Shown piece after piece: positions 11,001 through 23,000 of a stretch of 64,000 nucleotides of DNA. A program made the translations under genes and the position numbers. Position 1 is the first letter of the stretch, and each line of letters starts with the position of its first letter. The notes below the pieces were generated by a model that worked only from the letters and a program-made list of their open reading frames with translations, was not told the origin of the DNA and did no database searches. Source of the DNA: Perognathus longimembris pacificus. Its lineage: Eukaryota; Chordata; Mammalia; Rodentia; Heteromyidae. The DNA is taken from positions 71,275,227 through 71,339,226 of the forward strand of contig NC_063166.1 of NCBI RefSeq assembly GCF_023159225.1, in the 5' to 3' direction.

Positions 11001-14000
11001 AACCACAGCTAGCAATTGAGGCTCATCCTGTAGTCTCACCTATTCAGGAGATTAGATCAGAAAGTCTCATCTCTTTTGCATAGGCAAAAACTTAACCAGA
11101 TTCCTTCTCAATAAAGAAACTGGGCTCTAAATTATCCCATAGTGTATTATTTGTCTATCCTGTGATGGCACTACAGTTTTACTACTGTGGCTTTGTTGTA
11201 AGTAAGTTTGGAGGTGGGAAGTATGAGTCTTCAGACCTTGTTTTTTTCTTATCCAATATAGTTTTGGTTATTTATGACCTCTTACAATTCCGTATGAATT
11301 TGGAACTATCATTTTTCCATTTCTGGGGGTGGAGGGGTGGTAATTGGTATCTTAATGTGTAATGTTTGGTGAAGTATTGCTGGCTTGACAGTCTTAAGTC
11401 TTTCAGTCCATGAACATGAGCTGTCTCTCTGATTATTTAAGTCTCATTCAATTTCTGCTGTAGATTTTAAAAAGTATCCCAACCTACCATTTACTAATGC
11501 AGTTGACATTGGAAGGGCCTGTCCAGGTGCCTTCAGTGTCAGAGACAACAGAAAGAGGGCAGCAGAACTGCTTTCAGCAGCTAGTGTTAACCCTCACCTC
11601 TAGAAGGCATGGGTGTGTATGCATATGAACTCAGCAAAGTCACCAGGGTTCTGTCCAGAAAGCCAGCTTTACACAGTGACAAGTAGAGACTGTATGCCTA
11701 GGTTAGATGGCTTTCAGGATTACTGAGCTGAACCAGTTTTCAAGGTCACCTAGTCTTTCTGAATTTCTGAAAAAACCCAGACCGGGGCATCAGGGCACAT
11801 GCCTAGTAACTTAGGCATCAGGTTTGTAATGGTTTGGGTTGTTTTTTTTTTTTTTTTTTAATGAAACTTGATTCTGTGAGTTAAATACTAGTAAAATATC
11901 TTACTCATTAGAGGAGCACAGGGTGAATTATTAAACAAGAATCTTGTGGGTGAAATGACATGAAGGTAGATGGAAAGCATCACAGAGTGGCCTCTCAACA
12001 CCGGAGGGAACTCACTCTGCCTTTTTGCTGTCTTTGCTGTGCCTGTGTGCACCTCTTTGGTGGCAGAGGAGAAGTGGCTGCTGCTCTTTCTCCCCAGCTT
12101 GGCACCCTCCTTGGGCTACAATGGATTCTCCGGAATTGAGTCTTTGATTTTAGACAGCACAGCTGGGAAGAGGAAAGTGCTCTAGAATTCAACATTGCCT
12201 TGTGACTCTTTATATTTGTTTGCATTGTGGTTATAACAACTTGAGAAAGTCTTTGGCTCCAGCTAGGGTAGGGGTACTAAACCAAACTAATGGCTGTCTG
12301 TTGTTTTGGGCAGCATCCATTACCTCCAAGCCTTTGTTTCAGTGGTGGAGCTAGAGAGCTCCTACTGTCAGCCCTGGAGTAAAGTCTCCCTGTCCCAAGC
12401 TGTTCAAAGCCAATTATCTCATAGTCCCTTACAGTAGATGCTCCTATGGAAGCAGGTAGTCTAATCCTGATCTGTATACAAGAAAACTAAACTCAGGATT
12501 TATTACGAAGGTTACAAAGGATGTCAGCATAGGCTCTCCTGACTTTTTGCAGATGGTCCTGGGGACTAGTGCTCAGATCCTTTCCCTCCATTGCAGGCTC
12601 TGGTGTGCACCCCGCCTTTTCATCCCTGCTTGGATGCAGGACTGTTTTTCCTTCAGGATTCCCTCCAGTATGTCAGGAGTTTAAGTTGATGGTATGGTAT
12701 TTTGAGAGTGATACGAAGTCCTTGGAGTCCTGCCATTCATTCCAGTCCTTGCTGACCCTTACAATTCAAGCCAAATTTATACCTGGAGCTTCTTATTAGG
12801 TATGCATATACTTCTGTTTCGTTTGTTTTTGTGCCAGTACTGGGGCTTGATCTCAGGGCCTGGGCACTATCCCGTAGCTTTTCTGATCAAGGATAGTGCT
12901 CTACTACTTGAACCACAGCTCCACTTCTGGTTTTTTGATAGTTAGTTGGAGATAAGAGTCTCTTATTGATAATTCCATCCCTTCCATCATTCTCCCTCAT
13001 CTTTCCCAACCCCACCCATATACTAAAGTTATGTAGTTCCACATAACTTAGTATGTAACATATCTAACCTTGTATGGTCTTGTTGCAATGTGAAATCCAT
13101 GATTTGTAACAAAAAATTATTTGCCAGTCTTGGGGCTTGAACCTAGGGCCTGGGTGCTGCTCCTGAGTGTTTTTGCTCAAGGTTAGGGCTCTACCACTCT
13201 TGTGGCTAATTGGAGATAGTCTCAAGGACTTCGCTGCCCAGGCTAGCTTTGTACTATGTTCCAGCTATAATTACAAGTGTGAGTCACTGGCATATGGCTT
13301 AATTTTTTATGGCACTGGGAATTGAACTCAGGGTCTCATGCTTGCTAGGCAGGCACTTTGCAACATGAGCCCCACTTCCAGCTCCTTTTTGGTTGGACAT
13401 AGGGCTTGAACTCTGGCTATCCCTGAGCTCTTCAGCTCAAGTCTAGTGCTCTACCACTTGAGCCACAGCGCTACTTCTGCCAGCTCCTTTTTGAATAGGT
13501 TATTTGTGAGGTAGGCTCTTGTTTTACACCTAGGCCAGCCTGGATTATGATTCTCCACTTGTGATTCCCCAAATCATTGGGGATGACAGCTGCACACTAC
13601 ACTCAGCAGCCACCGTGCTTTCCTCATTGCTAGAATAACCATCAGGATCTTCTATGCCCAGGCTGGTCTGGAATTGCAATTCCCCCTCTCTACCTCTCAA
13701 GTAGATAGAATTACAGGCTTGAACAACCATGCCTGGCCTAATGGTTGCTTGAATACTCGTGACTGGATGTTTCTTTATTATTTTTGAGCATTTCCCTCTG
13801 CTCTTTGGTGTGCACTCTATCCTTCCCACCTCCCTGTCCTCCCCCCGCCCCCTCTCCTCTTTCTCTTCTTTTCCATCTTCCCTCCTTTCTCTGCCCCCTC
13901 TGCATCTCCATTGCTCCTTCGTGCATCTTACCCTTCCCCTTTGGGCAAACTTCTTCAGTATTTGGATGATTTCCTTTCTGTAGCTTTCTAGAAGTGGTTC

Positions 14001-17000
14001 TGTGTATTTGTGCAAATGTCTGTTTGTCTTTATGAACACAGGGAGTCATATATATTTGAGGGTTTTTGCTGCCAATATGCATTCCTTTCTTGGCTGTGCT
14101 TATTCTTCTTTGGAGCATCTTAAACAACCTAAGACTTTACTGAGCTTTCATATGCAACTCCAAGTTAAGGATTAATCCTTGTTTTCTGAAGGAGTAAACA
14201 CTGAATAGTTTAATTAGATAAATGAGGCTTTCTTTTGTCTTTTTAGTGATCTTGTTTACATTTGAGACAGCTGTGGGAAGATAGCAGATATTTATTATAA
14301 CGTGGATTTGAGTGAGCATAATTTTTTTTTTTGCTAGTCCTGGGGCTTGGACTCAGGGCCTGAGCACCGTCCCTGGCTTCTTTCTGCTGAAGGCTAGCAC
14401 TCTACCACTTGAGCCACAGCGCCACTTCGGGCCATTTTCTAAATATGTGGTGCTGGGGAATCGAACCCAGGGCTTCATGTATACGAGGCAAGCACTCTTG
14501 CCACTAGGCCATATCCCCAGCCCCAGTGAGCATAATTTTGAGAGCAAGGATCATATTACAGAGATCTGTTTGGACCAGTGGAGTGAAGACCTATTTTAGT
14601 CTTTCTGAATGTTCCTGCTGTAGTGAAGGGCTTTTCCTTCCACTTGGTGCTAAGTCTTTAGAAAAAGTGAAATTGGATGAGGACATACTTTGCTGTCTTC
14701 CACAGTACTTTCTGACTTTGCTTTTCTCTCCATTAAAGTAAAGGACATGAAGTAACACTAGAAGCCCTCTTTTTCTGTGAGCAGGACAAAAATGGTATTG
14801 TCAGGAGTCCACATGAAACTCTGCAGATGAAGTCCATAGCCCTTCAGAGATGCATCAGGCCTCCTGCAAAGAGATGGCACCAGCCAGCTGCCCCTACTGC
14901 TTTTCCCACTTCATTTGTTTGCTTCATTATTTAGGTTCTTCTCTCCTGCCGCCCCCCCCCCCCCCCGCCCCCGGGCTTGGACTCAGGGCCTAAGCACTGT
15001 CCCTGGCTTCTTTTTGCTCAAGGCTAGCACTCTGCCACTTGAGCCACAGTGCCACTTCTGGCCTTTTCTATATATGTGGTGCTGAGGAATAGAACCCAGG
15101 GCTTCACGTGTGGGGGGGCAAGCACTCTACCACTAGACCACATTCCCAGCCCCATTATTTAGGTTCTTTATCATAACCATCTTTGGAAGGCTTTGGTTGT
15201 CATCATCTCTCTTTTCTTTTTTTTTTTTTTTTTTTTGGCCAGTCCTGGGCCTTGGACTCAGGGCCTGAGCACTGTCCCTGGCTTCTTCCCGCTCAAGGCT
15301 AGCACTCTGCCACTTGAGCCACAGCGCCACTTCTGGCCGTTTTCTGTATATGTGGTGCTGGGGAATCGAACCTAGGGCCTCGTGTATACGAGGCAGGCAC
15401 TCTTGCCACTAGGCTATATCCCCAGCCCCATCTCTCTTTTCTTGATTGAGTCATTAGCTGCTTTGTAAACACAGTAACTTGATCATTTCCAGCTCAATAG
15501 AATTTCTTGGAAGCCTTCTGAACATTGTCAGGAGTTGGACAGGGGTTATGAACGCATAACCACCCCTCAGGGAACCACTGGTTCTCTGAGCTCCTGTCTA
15601 TTAGTTTCTTTCCCTTCTCTGGGGAGGAGCCTTATAGGGGTTTTCCATAAAAGACTCAGTGATGGTGAACTGTGTTCTAGGCTTTCTCCACTAGGCCACT
15701 GTTCCTTGTAGCCTTTTATTTCTATTGTGATTTTTCATTTATAGAATAACCATTTTACCCTCATCTGGGCTGCAGGTTCCAATATGCCGAATAACCTTTT
15801 GCTCAGCATATGGTCCTTTAAGGCCCCTTCTGCAGTGTTAGGAGTATCACATTTACATGAGCATACTCTACCCTGCTATCCTTGTTCATTTACCATTATA
15901 TCCCCTTTTCCTGTGCAGCATTGCAGCCTGGCATGCAGACCTGCATTCCTCTGAACTCTGTGTGCAGCCTCCTCTACTTGGTCTGGCCTGTCTCTGGTCT
16001 CCCATGTTCTCTTAGGCCCTCTGAAGCTTTATTGTGTTTTTAATACTTGATGTTTTCCCTCTCTTAATTTCTTTTTTTTGGCCAGTCCTGGGCCTTGGAC
16101 TCAGGGCCTGAGCACTGTCCCTGGCTTCTTCCCGCTCAAGGCTAGCACTCTGCCACTTGAGCCACAGTGCCGCTTCTGGCCGTTTTCTGTATATGTGGTG
16201 CTGGGGAATCGAACCTAGGGCCTCGTGTATCCGAGGCAGGCACTCTTGCCACTAGGCTATATCCCCAGCCCCCCCTCTCTTAATTTCTGTGGACTGGGAA
16301 GTACAACTGCTGGTTCTTGTCTACTCTTCTATCCCTTGGGTTGCTTCTCTCCTCTCACTCCTGGAAACATTGGCATGCCTTTAGCCTTTTTTCTTACTCT
16401 AGACTTTTCCCCTAAGTGTCAGACAGCACCTGTATGCTGATAGCTTAAATAGTCTGGCCACTTGAAACTATGTGGTCAAAGCAGATTGTTTTCTTCCTTC
16501 ATGCCCTAGTAGAACTGGCAGCACCATTCATTAAAACCAGACACTAAATCAGGTTTACATGCTTATAATACCAACACTTAGTAGGCTGAGACAGGAGGAC
16601 ACCCTGGGCCACATGTCTCATGACCCATTCTCACCCATCTGCCTCCCCCCCCCAAACACCAGACACTAGACTTGACTGGGTTTTCCCATCTCCCCTTACT
16701 TCTTAGTACCCCTCATTGACCTGCACAGATGCTTAGTCACAAGGCTAAGTCTGTCCCCTTTCTCTGTACCTGCCTCTCCCTCTACCACCTTAGTTTAGAG
16801 TGCCATTGCTTCCTCTCTTGAATCCTTACAGCTCATTTACTGCTATCTATCTGCTCTTGTGCCTGTAACCCCCTCTTCGCATAGCAGCCTTCAGAGTGGA
16901 GCTCTGAGTGTGTCATAAAATTCTCCTGCCTAAATGTCTAAATGGCTTCCCATTGCCTCTCAGATGCAGACAGTCCTGCTCCCCCCACATGGCGTGGCCC

Positions 17001-20000
17001 CACTGCCCAGGTGTGTTCTAATAAGCATTGGTCTGTTCTGGCCTTTGTTTCCCAGAACTTAGGTGTGCTGTGTCCTCCACCTGCCTGAAACCTTTTCTTT
17101 CCTCAGTGGTTGAGTCCTTGCTCATCAGCTACATCTCACACCCCTCTTCAGGCCCCACCCTGTAAAGCCAAGTACCCCATGGTATACTGTCTCAGTTAAC
17201 TCCTTCCCTCCTGTCTCTCCCTCCCTTCTTCCTTCTTTTCCTTCCCTCCATCCCACTTTTCCATTTGTGGTTCCTTTGTTTTCTCTTTTAATTTGTAAGA
17301 ACATTTGTATTAGCATATATCAGTTGTACAAAATAATAGTGACATTTCAGTGACATTTTCATTCATACAGATTAGCTTTTTCCACTCTTTTTTTTTTTTT
17401 TTTGGCCAGTTCTGGGCCTTGGACTCAGGGCCTGAATACTGTCCCTGGCTTCTTTTTGCTCAAGGCTAGCACTCTGCCACTTGAGCCACAGTGCCACTTC
17501 TGGCTTTTTCTATATATGTGATGCTGAGGAATCGAACCCAGAGCTTCATGTATACGAGGCAAGCACTCTTGCCACTAGGCCATATTCCCAGCCATTCCTC
17601 CAAATCTTTAACCTCCTGAATAACTAGGATTAGAGGTATGAGCTACCAGTGCCCAGCTATACGTTTTTAAAATGGGTTTCAATATGACCTTGTCCTTCAG
17701 AGCAGCACTGCATCGTTTTTCATTCTGTTTGCACTCTTTGATTATTATGCTGTATGTATAAGACCCATCTGTATGTATCATCACTGTTACCTGTCCAGAT
17801 TTCCTGGTACTTGGCCCTTCATTCTGTTCTCAGGATAGCAGGTGCAGTGTAATGCAATGCAGTTGTGGGCAAGGTTACACTGTCTTTGATGGGAACTCTT
17901 TCATCTTGAGGGGGTTCCCACTTGATTTGGGCTTACTCTCTATAAACATCCATTTCTCAGGGCCTGTAGACAGTTGAATTTGGACGTCATGCCACTTAGT
18001 TTCAAAATCCTGGGACTTTTGTCTTTTTTATGGAGTGGGGGAAATTTAAAGGTAGTCCTTTAAAGTCCTTTAAAGAAGAAAGAGTCCATGTTCAAAGAAC
18101 CTTCCATATTTTCAGGGCAGTGTTTAGTAAATATCCTTGGTGTTTAAGGGCATATTTAAATGGCTTGTGAGGAGAAGGATTTTGTACTCCATTAATAATT
18201 CTTTTTTTTTTTCAACTCTGCATCTCTTATTGCATAAATCAGCAAGATTAAGTATTTTTTTCTAAAATAGAACATGGGAAGTATGGTTGTTCTTTCCCCC
18301 TTAGGTCTGTTAATTTACACTGAACCTTCTAGCGGGTGACTGGTTTGATCTAGCCCCACAACACCCTGCAGTGCAGGCTTGGTTCCCACGCTGTCTTATA
18401 TCTCTGGTAGGCAGAGAAGCATACCTCAGGCTTGGATTTTCTGACTGGAGTTTTTTCTGTTCCATCACAGCTATCTGCCTCTTGTGGAAAGAGGTGGGAA
18501 ACATGCATTTCTCTTTGTTTTGTAGTTTGCTGATGGAAAGGAATTAAAGTCTTTTTATTGTTTGGAGAGAAAGCTGTATCCAAATGCAGAGCAATAACCT
18601 ACAGGTTGCCTAACCTGGGCAGATTGGCTAGCACTTAAAACTGTAATTAGTATTGCTGAAGATGATTTTGTGTGCAACTGGTCTCTTTCATTTCTTGGTT
18701 TTTCAGCTGTCTGGGAATACTTGGCTGCCAATATTGAGCTCTAAAGGAGAAACAATTGAATGATCGATGTTTGTACAACTTCAGTAACCTTGTGTGTTCA
18801 CTAACATAATCACTAATGAAGCCAGTTTGTGGACCTTTGTTATTTTCATGAGCACCGACCCCCCCCCCCAGCCGTGCAGGTCCTGGGGGCTTAAACTCAG
18901 GGTCTGGGCACTGTTCATGAACCTTTTTGCTCAAGGCTGGTCTCTACCACTTGAGCCACAGTTTTTAGTGGGTACTTGGGGATAAGAGTCTCACAGGCTT
19001 CCCTGCCTAGGTTGGCTTCAAAGCATGATCCTCAGATTTCAGTGAACTCTATAGGTTCATACCTGTAATCACACTCACCAGTGCCCAGCAGCACACCTTT
19101 TATTATGGTGAACTTTTGGAGGCAAACTAAACTAATTGTACATAATTCATATTTAGTATTCTGGTTTTATATAATGAAGGATCCATTATATAAATTTAAG
19201 AATTCTTGAAGACCCCATGTACATATTTATTCATTTAAACAATTTTATTCTTAAAACTATTTTTTTGTTTATGTGGTATCAAGGACAAACCCAGGGCCTC
19301 ATGAATGCCAGGCTAGCACTCTGCCTCTAAGCCAAATTCCCAGCCTAGGTACATATTTAAATACATCTCTCTTTAAGGCATTTAATAGGCATCTGTTGCA
19401 TGTAGACACTTAGCTTTATGGTTACAGTTAAATTCACAAAATTGTCAATCCCTAAGAGTAATTTTTTTCTTTTCATTAGCTTATGTAAGGATGTACAACT
19501 TTTATTCTTCCTTGCTTCTGGAAGTGCCTGTCAAATTGAGGGCTTTGTGGTGTTAGTGGTCCTCTCTTATCATGTTTTGTGTGAAGGGCCCCTTCAAGGG
19601 AAAGAAACACCTGCGAATGTTCTCTTGTATGGTTTGAAGTGAAGAAACATATTTCCATTTTGACTGACTGATAGTGGATTGCTCTGAGAAGATCCCTCTA
19701 CTTGTAGCCATCTCGCTCATTTTCTTTTGGGGAGGTACTTTGTGTACGCTTTGTTGTTGGTTTGGGTTGTAGAGCTGAAAGGCCCTGCTTTAGGATTGGA
19801 GCCGCAATTTCTTCTTTTCCTTGTATCTTCCCAGCATCTTGCTCAGCAGCTCCTGCCTGCTGTGACACCCAGAATGTATCATTTTGAAATGTTGCAGCTG
19901 CCACCCAAGTCGTAAGGGAGCATGGAGCTGGCTGGGAGAGAGGTGCAGGTCAGTGTTGGATTTTTGTTCCCATGTGGATCTTTGGAGAAAAATTAAAAGC

Positions 20001-23000
20001 AGCATTCTGATTTTCAACTCACATATTTATGTGTCATATTTTCTAAAAATGTGAGTGAATGAACAAAACAACTGGAGTTGTGGTTTAAGTAGCATCTGTT
20101 TTTTCTTGGTCCTTTGTTCCTTAGTGGGAGGGCTTGGCTCCTGGCAGGATGGGGGCTGAGTTGGGGGCAAGTTAAATCATATTTGGGCAAGGGTCAGCCT
20201 TTCTTGTCTCGCTGTCTCAATAAGGCAGTTCATTAACTGACACATTCAGTGACAGGTCACCTTTAAAATAAGCCTTTGTAAACTGCTTCTTGCATAATAA
20301 CCCTTTATGACTCTTAATTGGAGGTAGCTAAGCAGTGGGTGGTTTTTCTACACCATATGCCCAGTAGCACAACAGGGCCTGATAAAAGATGCTGGAGAGC
20401 TGGTCTCAGCAAGTCAGGCCATACCCATGGTGTTAATACCAACATGTTTCTTATGTAAATACTTCTAGTAAGAGAGAGACTAGGTTTGATGAGGTTTACG
20501 TTTTTTCATCAGCATTTCTTACAGAAGTTGCCAGATGAAACGATTTATGGTTTTGTTTGCTTTAGAAATGCAATTCCTGTAGAAAGGTGGCCCCTGTCAT
20601 TTCTAACCCTCTTATCCCAGAGCTCATCTGTAGCATGTCAGGTCTGGCTTACTGCTCTGACCATAAAAGGCAAAGAATGCGCAAGCTCTGCTCCTTACAA
20701 CACATTGTCTTGGTGACCTGTGGTGGTACAGTCTGAGGTCTCAGGGTCAGCACAGGTCCATGGAAGCTGAGGAAGGTTATACATGTTATCTCCTGCAAGT
20801 TTGCAGGGTCTGTAAGGTGAGATTCCAAAGTGTTGTGCAGACCATAAATCCTAGGCATTATCTCAGAACTGCATGTTGGGCCTTACCTTCTACATTTCAA
20901 ACATTTCTAGATAAACCAGGGAGTTTATCAAATAGGTGCTCCCTTGCGAAGAATCCTGAGAGTGGCATAGCTGGTCTGCTGAGACTCTGGCCTGTTTTGA
21001 GGCTCCTCCAGGGCACCTCCGGGGTGAGGAGGGCTTCTTGCAAGTAGGGGCTACACCTGGATGTCTGATGGATGCACCCAGAAGGAAGGAGAGGCCTGAG
21101 GATATTGGGTTTTCCTTGACTTCTCTTGGCAAAAGGCAGGAAAGAATTGTGGTTGGGAGAAATCATGGAGAGAGAAACAGACTGACTAAAACTCTGTACT
21201 GTTATCCTGTCATGTTGGCTTTAGACACACAGGACAGCATGAGGGTATTGAAGACTTAACTCCCACATCACACACAATTGTAAGGTGTTCTAAACAAGAG
21301 CCACATGGCCACCTTCTTTTATTTCTCTACCTGAGTGGCTCCCAGTGTGCGGAAGGGATTGTGGGATACAGATACCTCCCTGAGTCAGAAGGCACTGAGT
21401 GGGCCATACCACATGAAGATGGTTGTAGTGCCATCATGGAAGGCCTGGACCACTTCTGGGGAGGAACAGTTGCCAAGAGCACAGTTCAGAACCCTGTAGT
21501 CACACTTGGTCAAAAGATAGGCTGGTATGCTGAGGCAAGAGATTCTTGGATTTTCCTGAGCTCTATCTCCTTTATCTGTCCAGAACCTATGAAAATTAAC
21601 CTGGAAAGGCAGCTAGCCAAGGAACATCCTGAGTCATCTGAGGGAAGGTAAGCAGGGGGAGAATGAGAAGTCAGGGTTGAAGTTATAGTTGACTTAATTG
21701 GACAGCCGAAGTCTGTTTTAAAGAGGTTGAGGCCAGGCACCAAGTGGCTCATGCCTGTAATCCTAGCTCCTCAGGAAGCTGAGACCTTAAAATTGAGGTT
21801 CAAAGTCAGCCTAAGTTAGGAAAGTTCATGAGACTCTTATTTCCAAGTAACCACTAAAAAGTTGGAAGTAGAGTTGTGGCTTAAGTGATAGAGCTCCAGC
21901 TGTGAGTGAAAAAGCTAAGCACGTGTGTGTGTGTGTGTGTGCGCGCACACACACACACACAGGCACATTAAAAAACAAAAGCATAGCAGTAGGCTGACTG
22001 CTCAGAATTTGCTGTAGACTTGGAACTTTAGGCAGGGTACATATTTTAAAGGTAATCTTAACCTGCATACCGTCATCCTTGCTGCTGTATTTAAATCTTT
22101 CTCTAGGTGGTCTTTTGTTTGCTTGCTTTTGAGACAGAGTATCTGCATGCAGCCTAAGTTAGCTTTGAACTTGGGATCCTCCCACCTCCTGAATGCTGGG
22201 AGTATAGGTGGATACGGTGCATACTGGCCTTTATAGATTGCTTTCGTTGTTTCTACAGCCTTGGTGTTCTTTCCTAGATGCCTTTTTCCTAGGCTGGTAT
22301 GCTGTTTCTACAGTAGACAGGCTGTGAGCCAGTGGCAGGAAGAAATAGGCAGGATCCACCCATCTTTGAGTGACCTAAAGAGAAGGCTTTTATGCAGAGG
22401 CAGTTGACTTTGGTCTTATAGGTCCTCAGGTTTGAGGGTAGCTCTCAAGAGTGAATGGTGACTGATGTTACATCTAGGTTTCAGAATGGTTTCTTTATAT
22501 AGGATGCTTGTACTTAACAATGGTTTTCGGTGGTTTGGGTTTTTTTTTTTGTTTTTGTCAATTCATTTGGCAAATGTTCTGGTGCTGTTGCCTGGGTAGT
22601 ACAAGCTTGGTTGGACAGGGCTGGGGAAGCAGGAGGGTCTGGCCCTAGCCAGCTGGGGGTGTATTAATTTGATGGAGTTGCTAATAGTTTACAAAAGCCC
22701 TTGACCCTGCCTCTCCCAGGTGTGCAGAGGTGTTTGACATTAAGGAATTTTGAGCCTGAAAAATCTTACAGTGGGGTCTAGTTCCCACATGTTTAGGAAA
22801 GGAGCACAGCCCTGGTCACACAGCCTTGGTAGAAGGAAGCCAGCACTAATGCCTGGTTTTTTGATGTTCCTGTAGGAAAGGCCTTACATCTCAGGGACCC
22901 CCTTATCATTGCAAAAAAAAACATTGCAGAAAGGAGAGCGTGAAAGATAAGCCTCAGTTGTTTTCTATACAAACTTAGCAAAAGCATCTTTTGCTGGAAA

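Larger units (their letters stand above)
10380..11335 (-). mobile_element. Old L1 fragment (ORF2 3' region)
   Basis: Antisense L1 sequence recognisable in order: GGATACTACATTCTAAGATA, TTTGAAGCACAGAAAGGG, GAGTTAATTTTGTATGTGG, CCAATAGTATTTGTTGAAGA and TACTACTGTGGCTTTG. It is interrupted by an IDL-Geo (10445-10646) and a B1-like monomer (11000-11125). Too degraded to code. Confidence 0.7.

Noticed and set aside
13545..14127. Two overlapping - strand frames (164 and 129 residues) rich in Arg/Glu/Lys
   Set aside because: They arise from the polypyrimidine stretch near 13830-13920 and old SINE sequence.
15193..15375. Recurring small frames translating to similar peptides (e.g. containing [12 protein letters not shown])
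   Set aside because: They are translations of the IDL-Geo SINE in antisense and recur at every copy.
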